Below the pieces are notes generated by a model that saw nothing but the letters and a program-made list of their open reading frames with translations, made no database searches and was not told where the DNA came from. Below, piece by piece: positions 9,585-19,503 of a stretch of 21,577 bases of DNA (positions are counted from its first letter, which is position 1; each line of letters starts with the position of its first letter). Origin of the DNA: Larix sibirica (taxonomy: Eukaryota > Streptophyta > Pinopsida > Pinales > Pinaceae); assembly GCA_004151065.3 (NCBI GenBank), contig NWUY0300029278.1:45176-66752 (forward strand), given 5' to 3'. Position numbers and translations under genes: made by a program.

Positions 9585-11103
9585 AGAATTTTGTCCTATT
9601 CTAATAAAATAAGTGAGAAAAATACCAAATTACAATAAAAATATTACATCATGAGGGTGGGGCTCCCTCTTGAGCTTGTATAAACATATCCCAAATGCTA
9701 CTTTCATAAGATATAATATTTAATTGTTGATGCTCCAATAACCTTAAGGCCAATTCATGAAAAGACAAATATTTAACCATCACATTGAGTCCTTTAGTTG
9801 TTGAACTATGATTGTTGGCGAAGTATTGCATTTTTAGAGTAGCTTTCCCAATATGTTCCTGTAAATCCTCTATAGTAACGTTGTTCAGACTTCAAATTGC
9901 AACAATATCTTCATCTTCGACGGTCCTCAACTTGGTCAACCACTACTCTTTTGGTAAAGGGATTTCGAATGTGCCAGGAGAAGGAAAATGAAATTTTTCA
10001 AAAGACCTAGCAATGCTCTGGTAAATTCCCTCACACTTGGAAATAGAAGTTGCCACTTCACTCTGCAATTTTTTCGTAGCTTTCTGGCAATTGTCCAGGG
10101 TTGCAAAATCCAATTTTAGTTCCGTTGTAGATATTTTGGGAAAATGAGGGGGAATTTATTTAGCTGTCTTTATGCAAGTAGCAAGCTTCTTCTTCCTGTT
10201 ATGAATTTCTCCTAGCTTCTGTCTAGTGGCAGTAGCTGCTTCAAATATTTGCTTGAGCTTGGTCACCATGCCCTGCACTTCAAATATTTGTTCCGTGAGC
10301 AATTCCTGTGAGTGGAACAATTGCTCCCGAAGAGTGGAGGAACAGTCATAAAATGAAGTTAAGTCTTGCTTTTGTTCCAATGGAGTGTTCAATTCAATCA
10401 TCAATGACTCCCTCTCTCGATTAAGTTCTGTTATTTGTGCTTACAGAGCTCCTTTCTCAATAGTGAGATATTCTACTTGTTGGTCCCATTGACTTTCTTT
10501 CTCTTGTAGCCCATTCAATTGGTACTATAGATCTGCTTTATTACCTTCTAATATTACCATTTGGTCATTTAGAGAATCTCTCTAAGCTTCTAGGATTTGT
10601 ACATTGTGCATGGATTCTTCCTTATGTAATTCAAAGGAATCCTGCTGACGTCTCATTTCGATCCCTTCATTCCTAGCTTGAACTAGATTGTCCTTAAGTT
10701 TAACCACCTTGGCCTTACTGCTTTCTACATTCTCTATTAACTTGTGTATGTTGTCTTTATTGGCCAAGGCAACAAGAACACAAACATATGCCATGAACTT
10801 TGGATCTTTGTTGGTGCCTTCAACTACTGGAACCTCCAGTATTGTGACGACATCAGGTTGTGAGGCAATTTTAAGCCTCTTTTCAATCCTTTTCATGATA
10901 TTCTTCCTTTTGTGATCATAGATTATAGTTTCTAATTTATCAACAACATGTTGCTTGGATGGCGTGAACAGAGTGAGTCCCAATTTAGCTAGAGGAAGAT
11001 GTCCTCTGGTGAGGGGAACCTCAATGTTATTGTCTGTCATAGTATCAATATCCATGTCCTGGATTCCATCACCTCCTTGTAGATTTTGAGTTTCCACGGA
11101 TTT

Positions 11104-11133
11104 CTTGAATTCTTCTTCTTCTTCTTTCTTCTT
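11104..11133. repeat. TTC-rich low-complexity tract
   Basis: A short impure TTC run. On the coding (minus) strand it is GAA/AAG and would encode a Glu/Lys run in the hinge of the unrecognised protein. The matching area of copy 1 (about 7810-7850) is less regular, so the tract has changed length between copies. Confidence 0.5.
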
Positions 11134-11555
11134 TTGTAATTATTCTTGTAGATCTGATTCCTGTTGTTGTCGAAGTAACTCGACTCTCTTTTCTTCTTGT
11201 GGTTTTCTTGCTAGTTCCTACTCTTGTAGTTTCTTGTTCGTTTATGCTAAGAGGGATTCTTCCACTGCCTTCTTCCTAGCAGCTTGTTCTATATCTCCCT
11301 ACGTCGATGCATCATATGGTTTAATAGAACTTGCACCTTTCCTTTTGTTAAGGCTTTTGTTTAATTTTGTAAAGTTTCGGACTCGTCTATACACTTCCTC
11401 TTCTCTCAAGAACTAATCAACATACTCGTAATGAATTTTAACTGATTGACAATGTAGGGCCACCTTCTGGTGACTAACATTCCTCACAAATATTTTTCAC
11501 CAAAATGATATGAATCTAAATCTTTCACCAACTCTTGAGCATCCTTGACCTTATT

Positions 11556-11556
11556 N
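11556..11556. other. Single extra N inside the unrecognised ORF
   Basis: Copy 1 reads ttattgaac at the equivalent place, whereas here it is ttatt-N-gaac. The N is therefore an inserted base and shifts the frame artificially. Sequence matches copy 1 on both sides, so nothing large is missing. Confidence 0.6.
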
Positions 11557-12994
11557 GAACATGTATGAACCAATTGATAATGGGAGTGGAGGCCAAGAAT
11601 CCTTTTTATTATTGTGCAGGAAACGACCAATACCATTTATGAATGTCTGTTTTACAATTTCCTTTAAAATAATGTAATCAATAACATATTTTGGTAGAAA
11701 AAGTGGACCTTTCGATCCTCTGTAGATATGTAGGTAGGTACCTTCAGTGGTTAAATAATAATCCCCTAATTGAGTAACCAATGTAAGTGCCTCTTTGGAC
11801 ATGCAATCTAGTTCCTTCTCATAAATCAGTTTGTACAAGGGAACCAAGAATTCCTCACAAATTTGCTTATAGTAGTTTGCATGTTTCTGGGTCCATAAAA
11901 TTTGATATTCTACATACACAGGAGTTTCACTAGGATTCCACCTACATCTGAGGCCCGGAAAGGGATGTAGGGTCATGATACAATCTATCAAGTAAGAAGA
12001 CATGTGGAATCTAACCTTCTTCACTTTGAGTCCTTGCTGCACATCATCAATAGCCTGAACCATATTCTTTGAAATGATATCTACCCTATTGAAAATGATG
12101 CCATGCATTGTGATATAATAGAGAAAAGGTACCCAACTGAGCTTGTAACTAGCTGAGTTGGGCCTCCCATATAACTTGCATAGCAGAGTAGCATTGATTT
12201 TAAAGGGAGTCTCCAAAAACTTGGTCTCATATTCTTCGCCAATTCTTTGGTGTAACTGCTTCCCATGCAACAGCATTTACTTCGCACACTCTGTATAGTC
12301 TATCTTTAGGCTTTTTAAGGGTTGGAAGCCTATAAGCCTTTCCTATATGTGTCCACTGAAATGAGGCAAAACCTTTCCTCATAGCACTTGTGATGATATG
12401 AGCTTTGATGTTGATATAAGGAAGGATCCAACCTATCATCTCAATGCATGGGAACAACTCGGGTCGAGTTGCAACTTTGTGGATGCCTGATTTCTTGATG
12501 TTCTGGTAGATTAGGTCTTCCTCAATCATTGCTTATGGTACATTAATCTCTAATAAGCTGATAAATTTCACTCCATTTGAATTCAGGGGTTACGCCAGTA
12601 ATAGGTTGAGTGTCATCAAACTAAATCTCTAAAGACACTTATGGAACCGCTTCATCATTAGAGGCTACATCCAATACAACTTTGGAAGAACGTTTTGGAC
12701 CTCTTTTCGACATCTCTATATCTTGTAAAACCGAAGAGGCATTATCATGTTGCATAACATCCATCGATATTGTGAACAAGATACAAATTTGAGCAAGCAA
12801 GAAATAGCTTCAAAAATTTATTCGATGAACAAACGCTTCTAAGGGCATAAATGTATAATTTCACATCAAGGCAAAGAAAATCCTATTCCCTCCCTTGAGA
12901 ACTGCATCAATGAATCCAATAGCCTCGGCAAATTCAAAATGTAATAGCTCGAAAGGCGTGAATAGCATGAGAACATATCTGTGTATCATGAGTT

Positions 12995-13079
12995 TTAGGG
13001 TTTAAGCGAACTTAAAAAAAAAACGTTTTAGAGATACAGCTTGAGTATTAGGGTACAAAATACTTAGATATAAATATAG
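12995..13079 (-). promoter_or_regulatory. Promoter-like stretch upstream of the unrecognised ORF
   Basis: On the minus strand a TATA-like word CTATATTTATATC (13067-13079) is followed about 65 bases later by a telo-box, AAACCCTAA (12995-13003). Telo-boxes are known in plant promoters and 5' leaders. A poly-T tract (about 13012-13023) lies between them. The candidate ORF start is at 12764, leaving a leader of about 270 bases with no other long ORF. Motif-based only. Confidence 0.4.
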
Positions 13080-13099
13080 TGTCTAAAAAGCCTTCGGGC

Positions 13100-13554
13100 C
13101 CCAAGCAAGCATCGAGCTAGCTAATGAAAAATGGTTCCAAAGAAACTGTTTGCCCTAGAACTAACAAAATCAGTCATACGTTCATCTTATATGATTCTAT
13201 CTCCAAATGCCAAGTGGAAAGAGAAACTATAATTAGGACAAAAAATACCTACCTAGACAACAAAAAAAAACATGACAGGTGTGTTGGGTCGGTATTTAGT
13301 GAACGCGACCGTACCGAGTGACAATTCCCTTCCAGATGGCGCTGGAGCAAATGGTGTTGAGAAAAGACGGTAGCGAGATGGCCAACGGGGTTCGGTATTA
13401 AAAATAACTCCTTTAGAAACCGTAAGTCATTTACTGATGAGCCCAAGAAGACGGCCTCGTTGTGCTTTTGACGGATCCAACAAGTCATTTCAGAGGAAAT
13501 AAGAGAATCGCCATGATGCGTGTTAGCGATGATTGAATTTATCTCGTGATGGTG
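13100..13554. other. No gene seen
   Basis: A CpG-containing stretch that differs in texture from both flanks. An open frame on the minus strand (13249-13575) has no recognisable motif. I see no integrase or other pol remnant that would join the unrecognised ORF to an element on its 5' side. Confidence 0.5.
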
Positions 13555-14075
13555 TGTTTCGGCACCAAACTTCATTGCTTGCCGAAAGTTTCACGTTAAA
13601 GCGTTTCGGCAAAGAAAGAAAACTCTTTGCGACTGTATCGGGAACAAAAGGGATCTACGTCGATACCATTTCGACAGTGAAATGAAAACTTTGTCGAAGA
13701 GTTTGGCGGAAAAAATGTAAGTTCGGAGAAAAGAGGTCAAAGTTTCAGCGAGTTTTCAAAAACTTGGCGAACTTTGGCCAAGAAAGGAGAGAACGAGTCA
13801 CACCGATGATTCAGCTCAACCAATGGAACTTTGTCGAAACTTCGTTGAAAAAGTTGAAAACAAACCAATGTTTCGACGATGAAAGGCGAGATTCAGCGAC
13901 ATTTCGGCAATCAAAGGAAAACAAGAGTGACGTTTTGATGAGGTTCAGTGAAACTCTCTGACATTTTGGCAATTTTGGCAAGTTTGAGGAAACTCGGGCG
14001 ACGTTTCAGCAAGTTTTTGAAAACTCGCCGAAACGTTAAACTTAGGAAAAGAAGGTGGAAACGTTGAAAAAATTG
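13555..14075 (+). repeat. Field of degenerate TTTCGGCGAAA-like words
   Basis: Short related words recur at irregular spacing: TTTCGGCA, TTTCGACA, TTTGTCGAA, TTTGGCGGAA, TTTCAGCGA, TTGGCGAAC, TTTCGACGA, TTTCGGCAA, TTTTGGCAA, TTTCAGCAA and CTCGCCGAAAC. I count about fifteen in 520 bases. Several are near-palindromic around CG. No strict period is visible, so this is either a decayed satellite or regulatory-like sequence of an unidentified element. Nothing similar occurs elsewhere in the window. Confidence 0.55.
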
Positions 14076-14234
14076 GTTAAGTACTTTTCTCCCAAGGAAA
14101 CATCCAACTTCAAACAGTACCTGACCTAGTTTAAAAGAAGACCAAGGGTATGAAACAACCAAAGGTTAAGTTCAAAATGTGGGGCCCGAGTCTTTCCAAG
14201 AGAAAATACTGGTGAAGGTGGTTGCACTTACAAC

Positions 14235-15073
14235 ACCTTCACATTTTTCTTTGCCAAGTTGCTCCCCTAGAGCGAGCTCCCAAGAAAATCTAGGTGCTCC
14301 CCTGCGACATGCTCCAACTAGCTGCTCCTATGGTCGCGCCTCTACCTTGGTCGCTTGGACTTCTTGCTTAAACTCCTTCAAGTATGCCTTAAGCCTTAGC
14401 CATCTACAAGCTTTTATGCTTGGACATTAGAGTGTGTGGGCGCCCAAGGCTCCACCCTTGTGGAACCCTCTCCACATGATAAGTGTCTCTACGATGCTTG
14501 CTTCCGCAACACTTCAAGCCATGGGTTACTTTTCCAAGCCAACGTGCCCTTTCCACTTGATGCTCGTTCTCGCTTGGGTGCATGCCCCTACCGACGTGTT
14601 ATATCCAACACTTGCACCTGACGTGCTCACTGTCAGGCCCTTTTTGTGTTTCCATACTTCTTGGCGTCCACTCCTTGTGTGCTCCCCATAGCACCTCGCT
14701 TGCCAAGATGAGGTGAATTTGGAGTGGGTGCATGCCCCAACACTGGTTGATGTGCCCACTTTCCCATACTTTTTGTGCATGCTATGCGCCCGAGTTAACC
14801 CGTGTCGCTTTCCCACTTTCCATGCCGACAACTTCACGCTTCCAAACTTCCAATTCGGATCGCTGGTTTGACCAACCAACTCGTGTCACTACTGCCTTGC
14901 AAATCCACACTACTTGGTTGTTTGTTGTTCATTCCTCTCGTTCATCTCCAGATCAGCCAAGGGGCTCCCGAGTTGATTTTACCAATCCCACTTGGACTAT
15001 ACGATCAAGCTCCCAGCCAAGCTCGTCGTTAGTGATGTGAGGTGGTTAAGTGCTTCCATACGAATCCATTACA
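14235..15073 (-). repeat. 3' LTR of the gag-protease element, truncated on its far side
   Basis: It matches 18855-19503 at roughly 82-88 percent by eye (shared landmarks include the tract around cgcttggacttcttgctt and gaccaaccaactcgtg). Its right edge is ATTACA at 15073, directly followed by a polypurine tract; on the minus strand the LTR starts TGTAATGG. On the left, similarity fades at about 14235, so the part equivalent to 18390-18855 is missing. Open frames here are antisense noise. Confidence 0.8.
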
Positions 15074-15087
15074 TCCTCCCCCACCTC
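15074..15087 (-). promoter_or_regulatory. Polypurine tract of the gag-protease element
   Basis: Minus strand GAGGTGGGGGAGGA lies against the LTR start TGTAATGG. It fixes the 3' end of the internal region. Confidence 0.8.
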
Positions 15088-15866
15088 AAGTAATTGTTGT
15101 CCTTGGCAATGTCTCCTGGACACCACTTGCCTTGGAAACTTATGTCACATTGTTTCATGCTGCACACAGTTAAGCCTGGTTGGTTCACCATGCTTCCACT
15201 ATGCTAGTTTGCAACGAAACAAACTCCCCCTTCTCCCAATAATTCATCTAGGTTATCAGTCCGTCCGAATGGAGTTATGAGCTCATCTGCTTGAAGCCCT
15301 TGCATGAGCCCTCTACATCTCAGTAACCTCTGTGTTTTTTGGAAGAAGCCTGCTCGCTTCCCCATCCCTGGCACCTAGACCTCCTACCCAGTGTGCCTCC
15401 GCTGGCTTCTACTTTTGGTCTACCTCCTACTCAAGGATTTCGGGGCCCCTTCTACCTGCACCACGGGTAGAGGGCATGTCATGCCTTTACATTAGTGAGA
15501 AGTGGCAGGGACTTGGCACCCACGACCACTTCCCAACTCTGTGCCCTCTTCTCTCGGTTGCCCTGTCGACTTCTTACTTAAGTACAATATAAGTGGCAGG
15601 TTACTCCCAACGTTGCATTCACCTTCGTTTAGTAGTTGTCACACCTCTTGGTCCTTGCCCTAGATCGACCCATCCGCCTCCACGATCGTGCCAACACTAC
15701 TTGGTGACTCTCCTTGTGTTTGGTTCACTACTGCACACCCTTGCGGCTGATGCTTGTTCTCTTGCAAAGTCATGCAGAAATCGATGAGATTTCCCGAGCT
15801 CTTGGTCATCGATCCTACAATCCCCTTGATTGCGTCCACCTACCTTTACCAGCGTTCAACGGATTC
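15088..15866. other. Non-coding remainder where pol would be
   Basis: Between the protease and the polypurine tract an autonomous element would have about 3 kb of pol. Only about 780 bases are present, with no open frame showing RT, RNase H or integrase motifs on the minus strand. The plus-strand frames here have no recognisable content. Confidence 0.6.
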
Positions 15867-16317
15867 TCAACTTGCCGGTTTCAACACCTTCTTGGTTGCT
15901 ATAGGCGTTCCTTTGCCTTGGTCATCACTACTATGACAGTCTGTTTTGGCTGAGTCTGCCGAAGGCGTTATCCTTACTGTGGTAACCTTTCCAAGTCCTT
16001 GTTGTCGTCTCACTGCTTGCACCATGATATCCTTCTCTCGCGAAATGAAATCCAAATAGTCCAAATGAGGCATGGGTGAACTCCTGTCCAAGTACTACAT
16101 CAAAATCATCCATGGGAATGACTATGAAACTGCTTTCCGCAGTTAATTTACCAATTTGCAAGGGAATGTGGTTAGCCACTCCAACCACTTTCTCCATGCC
16201 AAAATTTACTACTTTGAAAGACGACTGCCTAAGCTCAACTCTCAACTTAAGCCTCATGGCCACTTCGTCTTTCACAAAGTTGTGCATAGCTCCACTATCT
16301 ACCAATGCAACCACCTA
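15867..16317 (-). pseudogene. Aspartic protease, in frame with gag
   Basis: Retropepsin domain starting VVALVDSGAMHNFVKDEVAM, with the catalytic DSGA at 16288-16299. The second half is FKVVNFGMEKVVGVANHIPL, then the flap-to-C-terminal block FIVIPMDDFDVVLGQEF, typical of plant chromovirus proteases. It is separated from gag only by one TAG at 16315-16317 (a Gln codon expected), so gag and protease were one reading frame. After GQEF a frameshift moves the continuation into another frame (PMPHLDYLDFISREKD, 15867-16091). No RT follows. Confidence 0.88.
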
Positions 16318-17603
16318 TTGCTCGTTCACTTGCGTTGACGCGTAGCACAACCTGGTGTAGTCTAGTTCAGGTGTGCTTGCTACCTCCTCGAAGACAATGT
16401 TCAACACTTGCAACACTCCTATAGTTGGATTCTCCACATGTTCTACTACATACAACTTATGTGGTATAAGTGGACAGTTTTTGGCATAATGGTCCTTATC
16501 ACAAATGAAACACGAAACTGCCTGAGACTTCTCTTTGGGTGCCTTTTCCTTCTTAACCTTCTCGTCATCACGCTTGCCTCCCAACTTTGGTTTCCTTTCA
16601 ATTTCTTCTTGAACTTGCCTTGATCTCTCTCATGCCCTGCGTTGTCTTCCTTGGACTCATCCTTTCCTTCCGCACGGTAGTCCAATAGCTTGTTCGCTAC
16701 TAAGATTGTTGCTACAAGAGTTTGCACTCTTTGGCATCGTAGGTTTGTTTGCGCCCATGGTTGCAACTCTTTCATAAAATGGTATAAGCAATCCTACTCC
16801 CTCATATCTTTGATCTCAAACATAAGGCTGCTATAGGCTTTAATATATGCTTGGATTCTCTCGGTATGCTTAAGTATCATTGACTCATTCTAGGCAACCC
16901 ACCCTTGGCTACTTGGTCCAAATTGCGCTTTCTTTTGAGCCCAGTTTTGAATTCTCTCCAACTTGTGACCTTCTGCCACATCTTCTGATCTATTCCTCCA
17001 CCATAGCTTGGCGATGCCTGTGATGAACATTGCGGCAACATTCTCTTTGGACTCATCTAAAATTATGTTCATCTGGTCCAAATATTGCTTAATATCCCAA
17101 CAAAAGTTCCCCAACACTTTGGCATTCCTGGTCCCATCGTAATGTTCAGGCTCTTTCGTCTTGATGTGCATAGGTGTTATCGAACTTTGCCCACTATCCA
17201 TAGATCACTTCAACAAGATGATAGTTTGGACATGTTCCTTTATGCGAAGCTGAAGCTCCTGTACCAAGCTTTCAAGCTTCATGACCCATCCATCTGTATC
17301 ATTTCTCACTGCATTGGATAACACATCCGTAGCAGCCTTGCACTCTCTTACAACCTCGTTGAAATCCTTTCACATGCGCTCCATCTCTCTGACGATGGTA
17401 GCTACCTTTTTGTTGTGCTTGTAAAGAGCATCAGTCACCTAGTCCATGCTCTTCTCAACCACAGTGACTCTAGTCTTCACTCTAGAATTCCTTGGCATCG
17501 AGCCTCCGTCATGTTCCTCATAGAAAGATGTCTCTTTTGCATCCGAGCCCACCTCTGGTTCTATCTCAGACTCCAACATTTGCTCTGCGTTGCGCTTGCC
17601 CAT
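16318..17603 (-). pseudogene. Gag with zinc knuckle, chromovirus-like
   Basis: The start is the ATG at 17601-17603 (MGKRNAEQMLESEIEPE). The frame runs through a coiled N-terminal segment with three stops (TAG, TGA and TGA at 17455-17200) into the capsid core. Core landmarks are PEHYDGTRNAKVLGNFCWDI, WWRNRSEDVAEGHKLERIQN and FMKELQPWAQTNL, as in plant Ty3 gag. The nucleocapsid part ends in CFICDKDHYAKNC, a CX2CX3HX4C knuckle (16471-16512). Two further TAGs (after QGWVA and before DCLYHF) and frameshifts, one near 16584-16600, break it. The stops with clear context replace Gln or Arg codons. Gag coats element RNA in virus-like particles. The knuckle has three rather than four residues before His, a variant I recall from plant chromovirus gags. 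Confidence 0.88.
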
Positions 17604-18370
17604 CCTGGACTCGGCCAATTTTCCAACTTTTCACAAGTGAACTTTACCGTTTCTGGGGCAACTCCTTGTGCCGGGCACGCTTCCACCCGAAGCGTGCAAG
17701 GGTCTGCAGGCCTAGCATAAGCTCGTCTGATACCAATGCGTCCATTCAACAAATGAGGGCACCTACAATTCCTTGGGAAACTCTTCCCCGCTTGCTCGTC
17801 CACCACCGAATCCCATTCATTTGACTCTTCCGAACTATCCAAGTTGCCACCGTTGGGCACCAACCTGCTGCTGGTGCGCGTTCTTGCGCATTGCCAACAC
17901 TTCCCTTTTTCCAATTTCACTAGCTTGGTGCAACTTCATCTGCGCGCTACTGTCACTTACCTCGACAACCAGTCGAACTGCTCTGCGAGCACTTATAGGC
18001 TTGTTGTGCACTCTTGTAGATTCCTGCTCAAGCTCCCACCTGCGACTTCAATCCTACAGCGGCTTCAGCACCACCAACGCACCTTGTAAAGCACCTTCCC
18101 ACAATGAACTTCACCTTTTCCAAGACTCATCACCGCACGTCTAAATCACGCTGCTACTAAACTCTTCGTGGGCACCCGAGGCTTTTGCGGGCGCATTGTG
18201 CTCAGTGCAGCTTCCTATCACACTTCGACGTGCTTGCACTCCAAACTCGACAACTGTGGCGACCTACTTCTCGGTGAAGACTCTGCCTAGAAAACACGTA
18301 TGTTACAAGTCTGTATGTGCTTTGATCGTGCTAACTCTACCACCACCTCCTAGCCAAAAGTATGGTGAAG
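17604..18370 (-). other. Untranslated leader with a second PBS-like site
   Basis: About 770 bases between the primer site and the gag ATG. Its open frames show no recognisable domain. It contains a second initiator-Met-like word, TGGTATCAGACGAGC (minus strand of 17721-17735), 118 bases upstream of gag, and a splice-donor-like GAGGTAAGT (minus strand around 17955-17963). Either the leader is unusually long, or the inner site belonged to an older arrangement. Confidence 0.5.
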
Positions 18371-18387
18371 AGCACTCTCTGATACCA
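18371..18387 (-). promoter_or_regulatory. Primer binding site, initiator-Met tRNA type
   Basis: Minus strand TGGTATCAGAGAGTGCT. The first 11 bases are complementary to the 3' end (CTCTGATACCA) of plant initiator-Met tRNA, the usual primer of plant chromoviruses. It lies two bases inside the LTR end TGTGACA. Confidence 0.85.
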
Positions 18388-18389
18388 CT

Positions 18390-19503
18390 TGTCACATGCA
18401 CACCATGCCCGACTTTTTTCTGTTGTTTGGTGACCCGCATGGCACTGCCCAATGCCTAATAGAGGGCGTGACCAACTCGATCACCCATAGACTACACCTT
18501 TAACCCGCAGAAACACTTATATCTCTTTACACTTATAACTTATGTCACTTGTGATATTTTACTTAGCCATTTCACATGTTCATCTTAATATCCCACAATT
18601 ATAAACATTTAGCCAATAATACACAAGACACCAGAGATATAGGTGGCATTGCAACGGGGCGTGCCAAGAGTTCTTATAACAAAGGTGTAACAGTTACAAT
18701 ATACAACAGTGGAGGGCACCTACAGGCCAACCCATCCAAGGAGTGCCCAACTGGCTTAATCCACAAGAAGAAACCCAAATACACTTTCCCACAAACAAGC
18801 TTGTTCATCTATGTCTTGTTGCTATCGAGCTGACTGGCACTGCAAACCTACCTACCGTAGCTTCTGACCTTCGCACTTTTCTCTGCTAAGCTGTGCCCTA
18901 AGAGCGAGCTCCTAAGATGAGCTAGGCACACCCCTACAGCTTGCTCCAACTAGCTTCTCCCTTGGTCGCTTGGACTTCTTGCTTGAACTCCTTCAAGTCT
19001 GCCTTAAGCCTTAGCCATTCGCGTGTTTTTATACTTGGAAGTTGGAGTGTGTGGGTGCCTAAGGCTCCACCCTTGTGGTGCCCTCTCCACATGCTAAGTG
19101 TCTCCACATTGCTTGCTTCCGCAACACTTCAAGCCGTGGGTTACTTTTCCAAGCCAATGCGCCCTTTCCACTTGATGCTCGTTCTCGCTTGGGCGCACGC
19201 CCCTTTGCCGATGCGCTCCACCCAACACTTGCACTCGGCGCGCTCACCATGAATCCCTTGTGTGTTTGCACGCTTCTTGGCATCCACTCCTTGTGCACCC
19301 GCCATTGTGCCTCACTTTCCAAGTTGAGGTGACTTTGGTGTGAGCGAATGCCCCCAACACTAGGTTGATGTACCCACTTGCCCACACTTGCCGTGCATGC
19401 CATGTGCCTAAGTTATCCCATGCCGCTTGCCCACTTGCCATGTCGGCGTCTTCACGTTGTCGAAATTCCAAGTCGGGTCATCGGTGTGACCAACCAACTC
19501 GTG
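18390..19503 (-). repeat. 5' LTR of the gag-protease element, truncated on its far side
   Basis: It begins TGTCACATGC on the plus strand next to the primer site. From about 18855 it matches the left LTR, and the match ends abruptly after gaccaaccaactcgtg at 19503, leaving out some 180 bases present in the other copy. Together the copies imply an original LTR of about 1.3 kb. The segment 18390-18855 has no partner in the window, so its LTR status rests on the primer-site junction. Confidence 0.75.

Larger units (their letters stand above)
8782..10632. repeat. Long direct repeat, copy 2 (about 1.85 kb)
   Basis: Partner of 5487-7337. It starts at the base after the N and ends inside the coiled-coil ORF, where at 10633 the sequence switches to a diverged version with no N at the switch point. 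Confidence 0.9.
9649..12764 (-). pseudogene. Unrecognised long ORF with coiled-coil C-terminal half, copy 2
   Basis: Best copy of a protein of roughly 1,000 residues, split over several frames. A likely start is the ATG at 12762-12764 (MDVMQHDNASSVLQD, then MSKRGPKRSSK, a basic patch). The N-terminal globular half includes MIGWILPYINIKAHIIT, LGDYYLTTEGTYLHIYRGSK and GPLFLPKYVIDYIILKEIVK (12529 to about 11551), rich in Trp and Tyr. A charged segment and a short Glu/Lys run follow. The C-terminal half (11097-9649) has long heptad-like stretches of Leu, Gln, Glu and Lys and ends in EGAPPS. No catalytic motif, zinc finger, signal peptide or membrane segment is seen. It lies between a promoter-like region and a polypurine tract plus LTR, the place of extra or env-like ORFs in some plant gypsy elements. 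A captured host gene is the alternative. Confidence 0.65.
14235..19503 (-). mobile_element. Old gag-protease-only LTR element (chromovirus-like)
   Basis: Two diverged LTR copies flank an internal region of about 3.3 kb bounded by a polypurine tract and an initiator-Met primer site. The internal region codes for gag with a zinc knuckle and a fused protease, and I find no RT, RNase H or integrase. Both LTRs are incomplete at their outer ends, so no target-site duplication can be read. It is either a pol-deleted copy or a member of a non-autonomous gag-bearing family. Confidence 0.8.

Noticed and set aside
6354-12764. Extra ORF as a classical env gene
   Set aside because: No signal peptide, transmembrane anchor or cleavage site is visible, and the C-terminal half is a coiled coil ending without a membrane segment.
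13249-13575. Minus-strand open frame of 108 residues
   Set aside because: No motif, no homologue recognised, and it overlaps the degenerate word field. Likely chance.
13555-14075. CRISPR-like or satellite array
   Set aside because: The words are short, variable and irregularly spaced, with no constant repeat or spacer length.
14179-15787. Series of plus-strand open frames across the left LTR and the pol-less region
   Set aside because: They lie in the LTR and non-coding remainder, have no domain motif, and the partner LTR does not keep the same frames.
17955-17963. Splice donor in the leader (GAGGTAAGT) as evidence for an intron
   Set aside because: A single motif match with no convincing paired acceptor and branch point; kept only as a remark.
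17415-18459. Plus- and minus-strand open frames in the leader and the start of the right LTR
   Set aside because: No recognisable domain. They overlap the primer site and LTR edge and appear to be chance frames in less AT-rich sequence.
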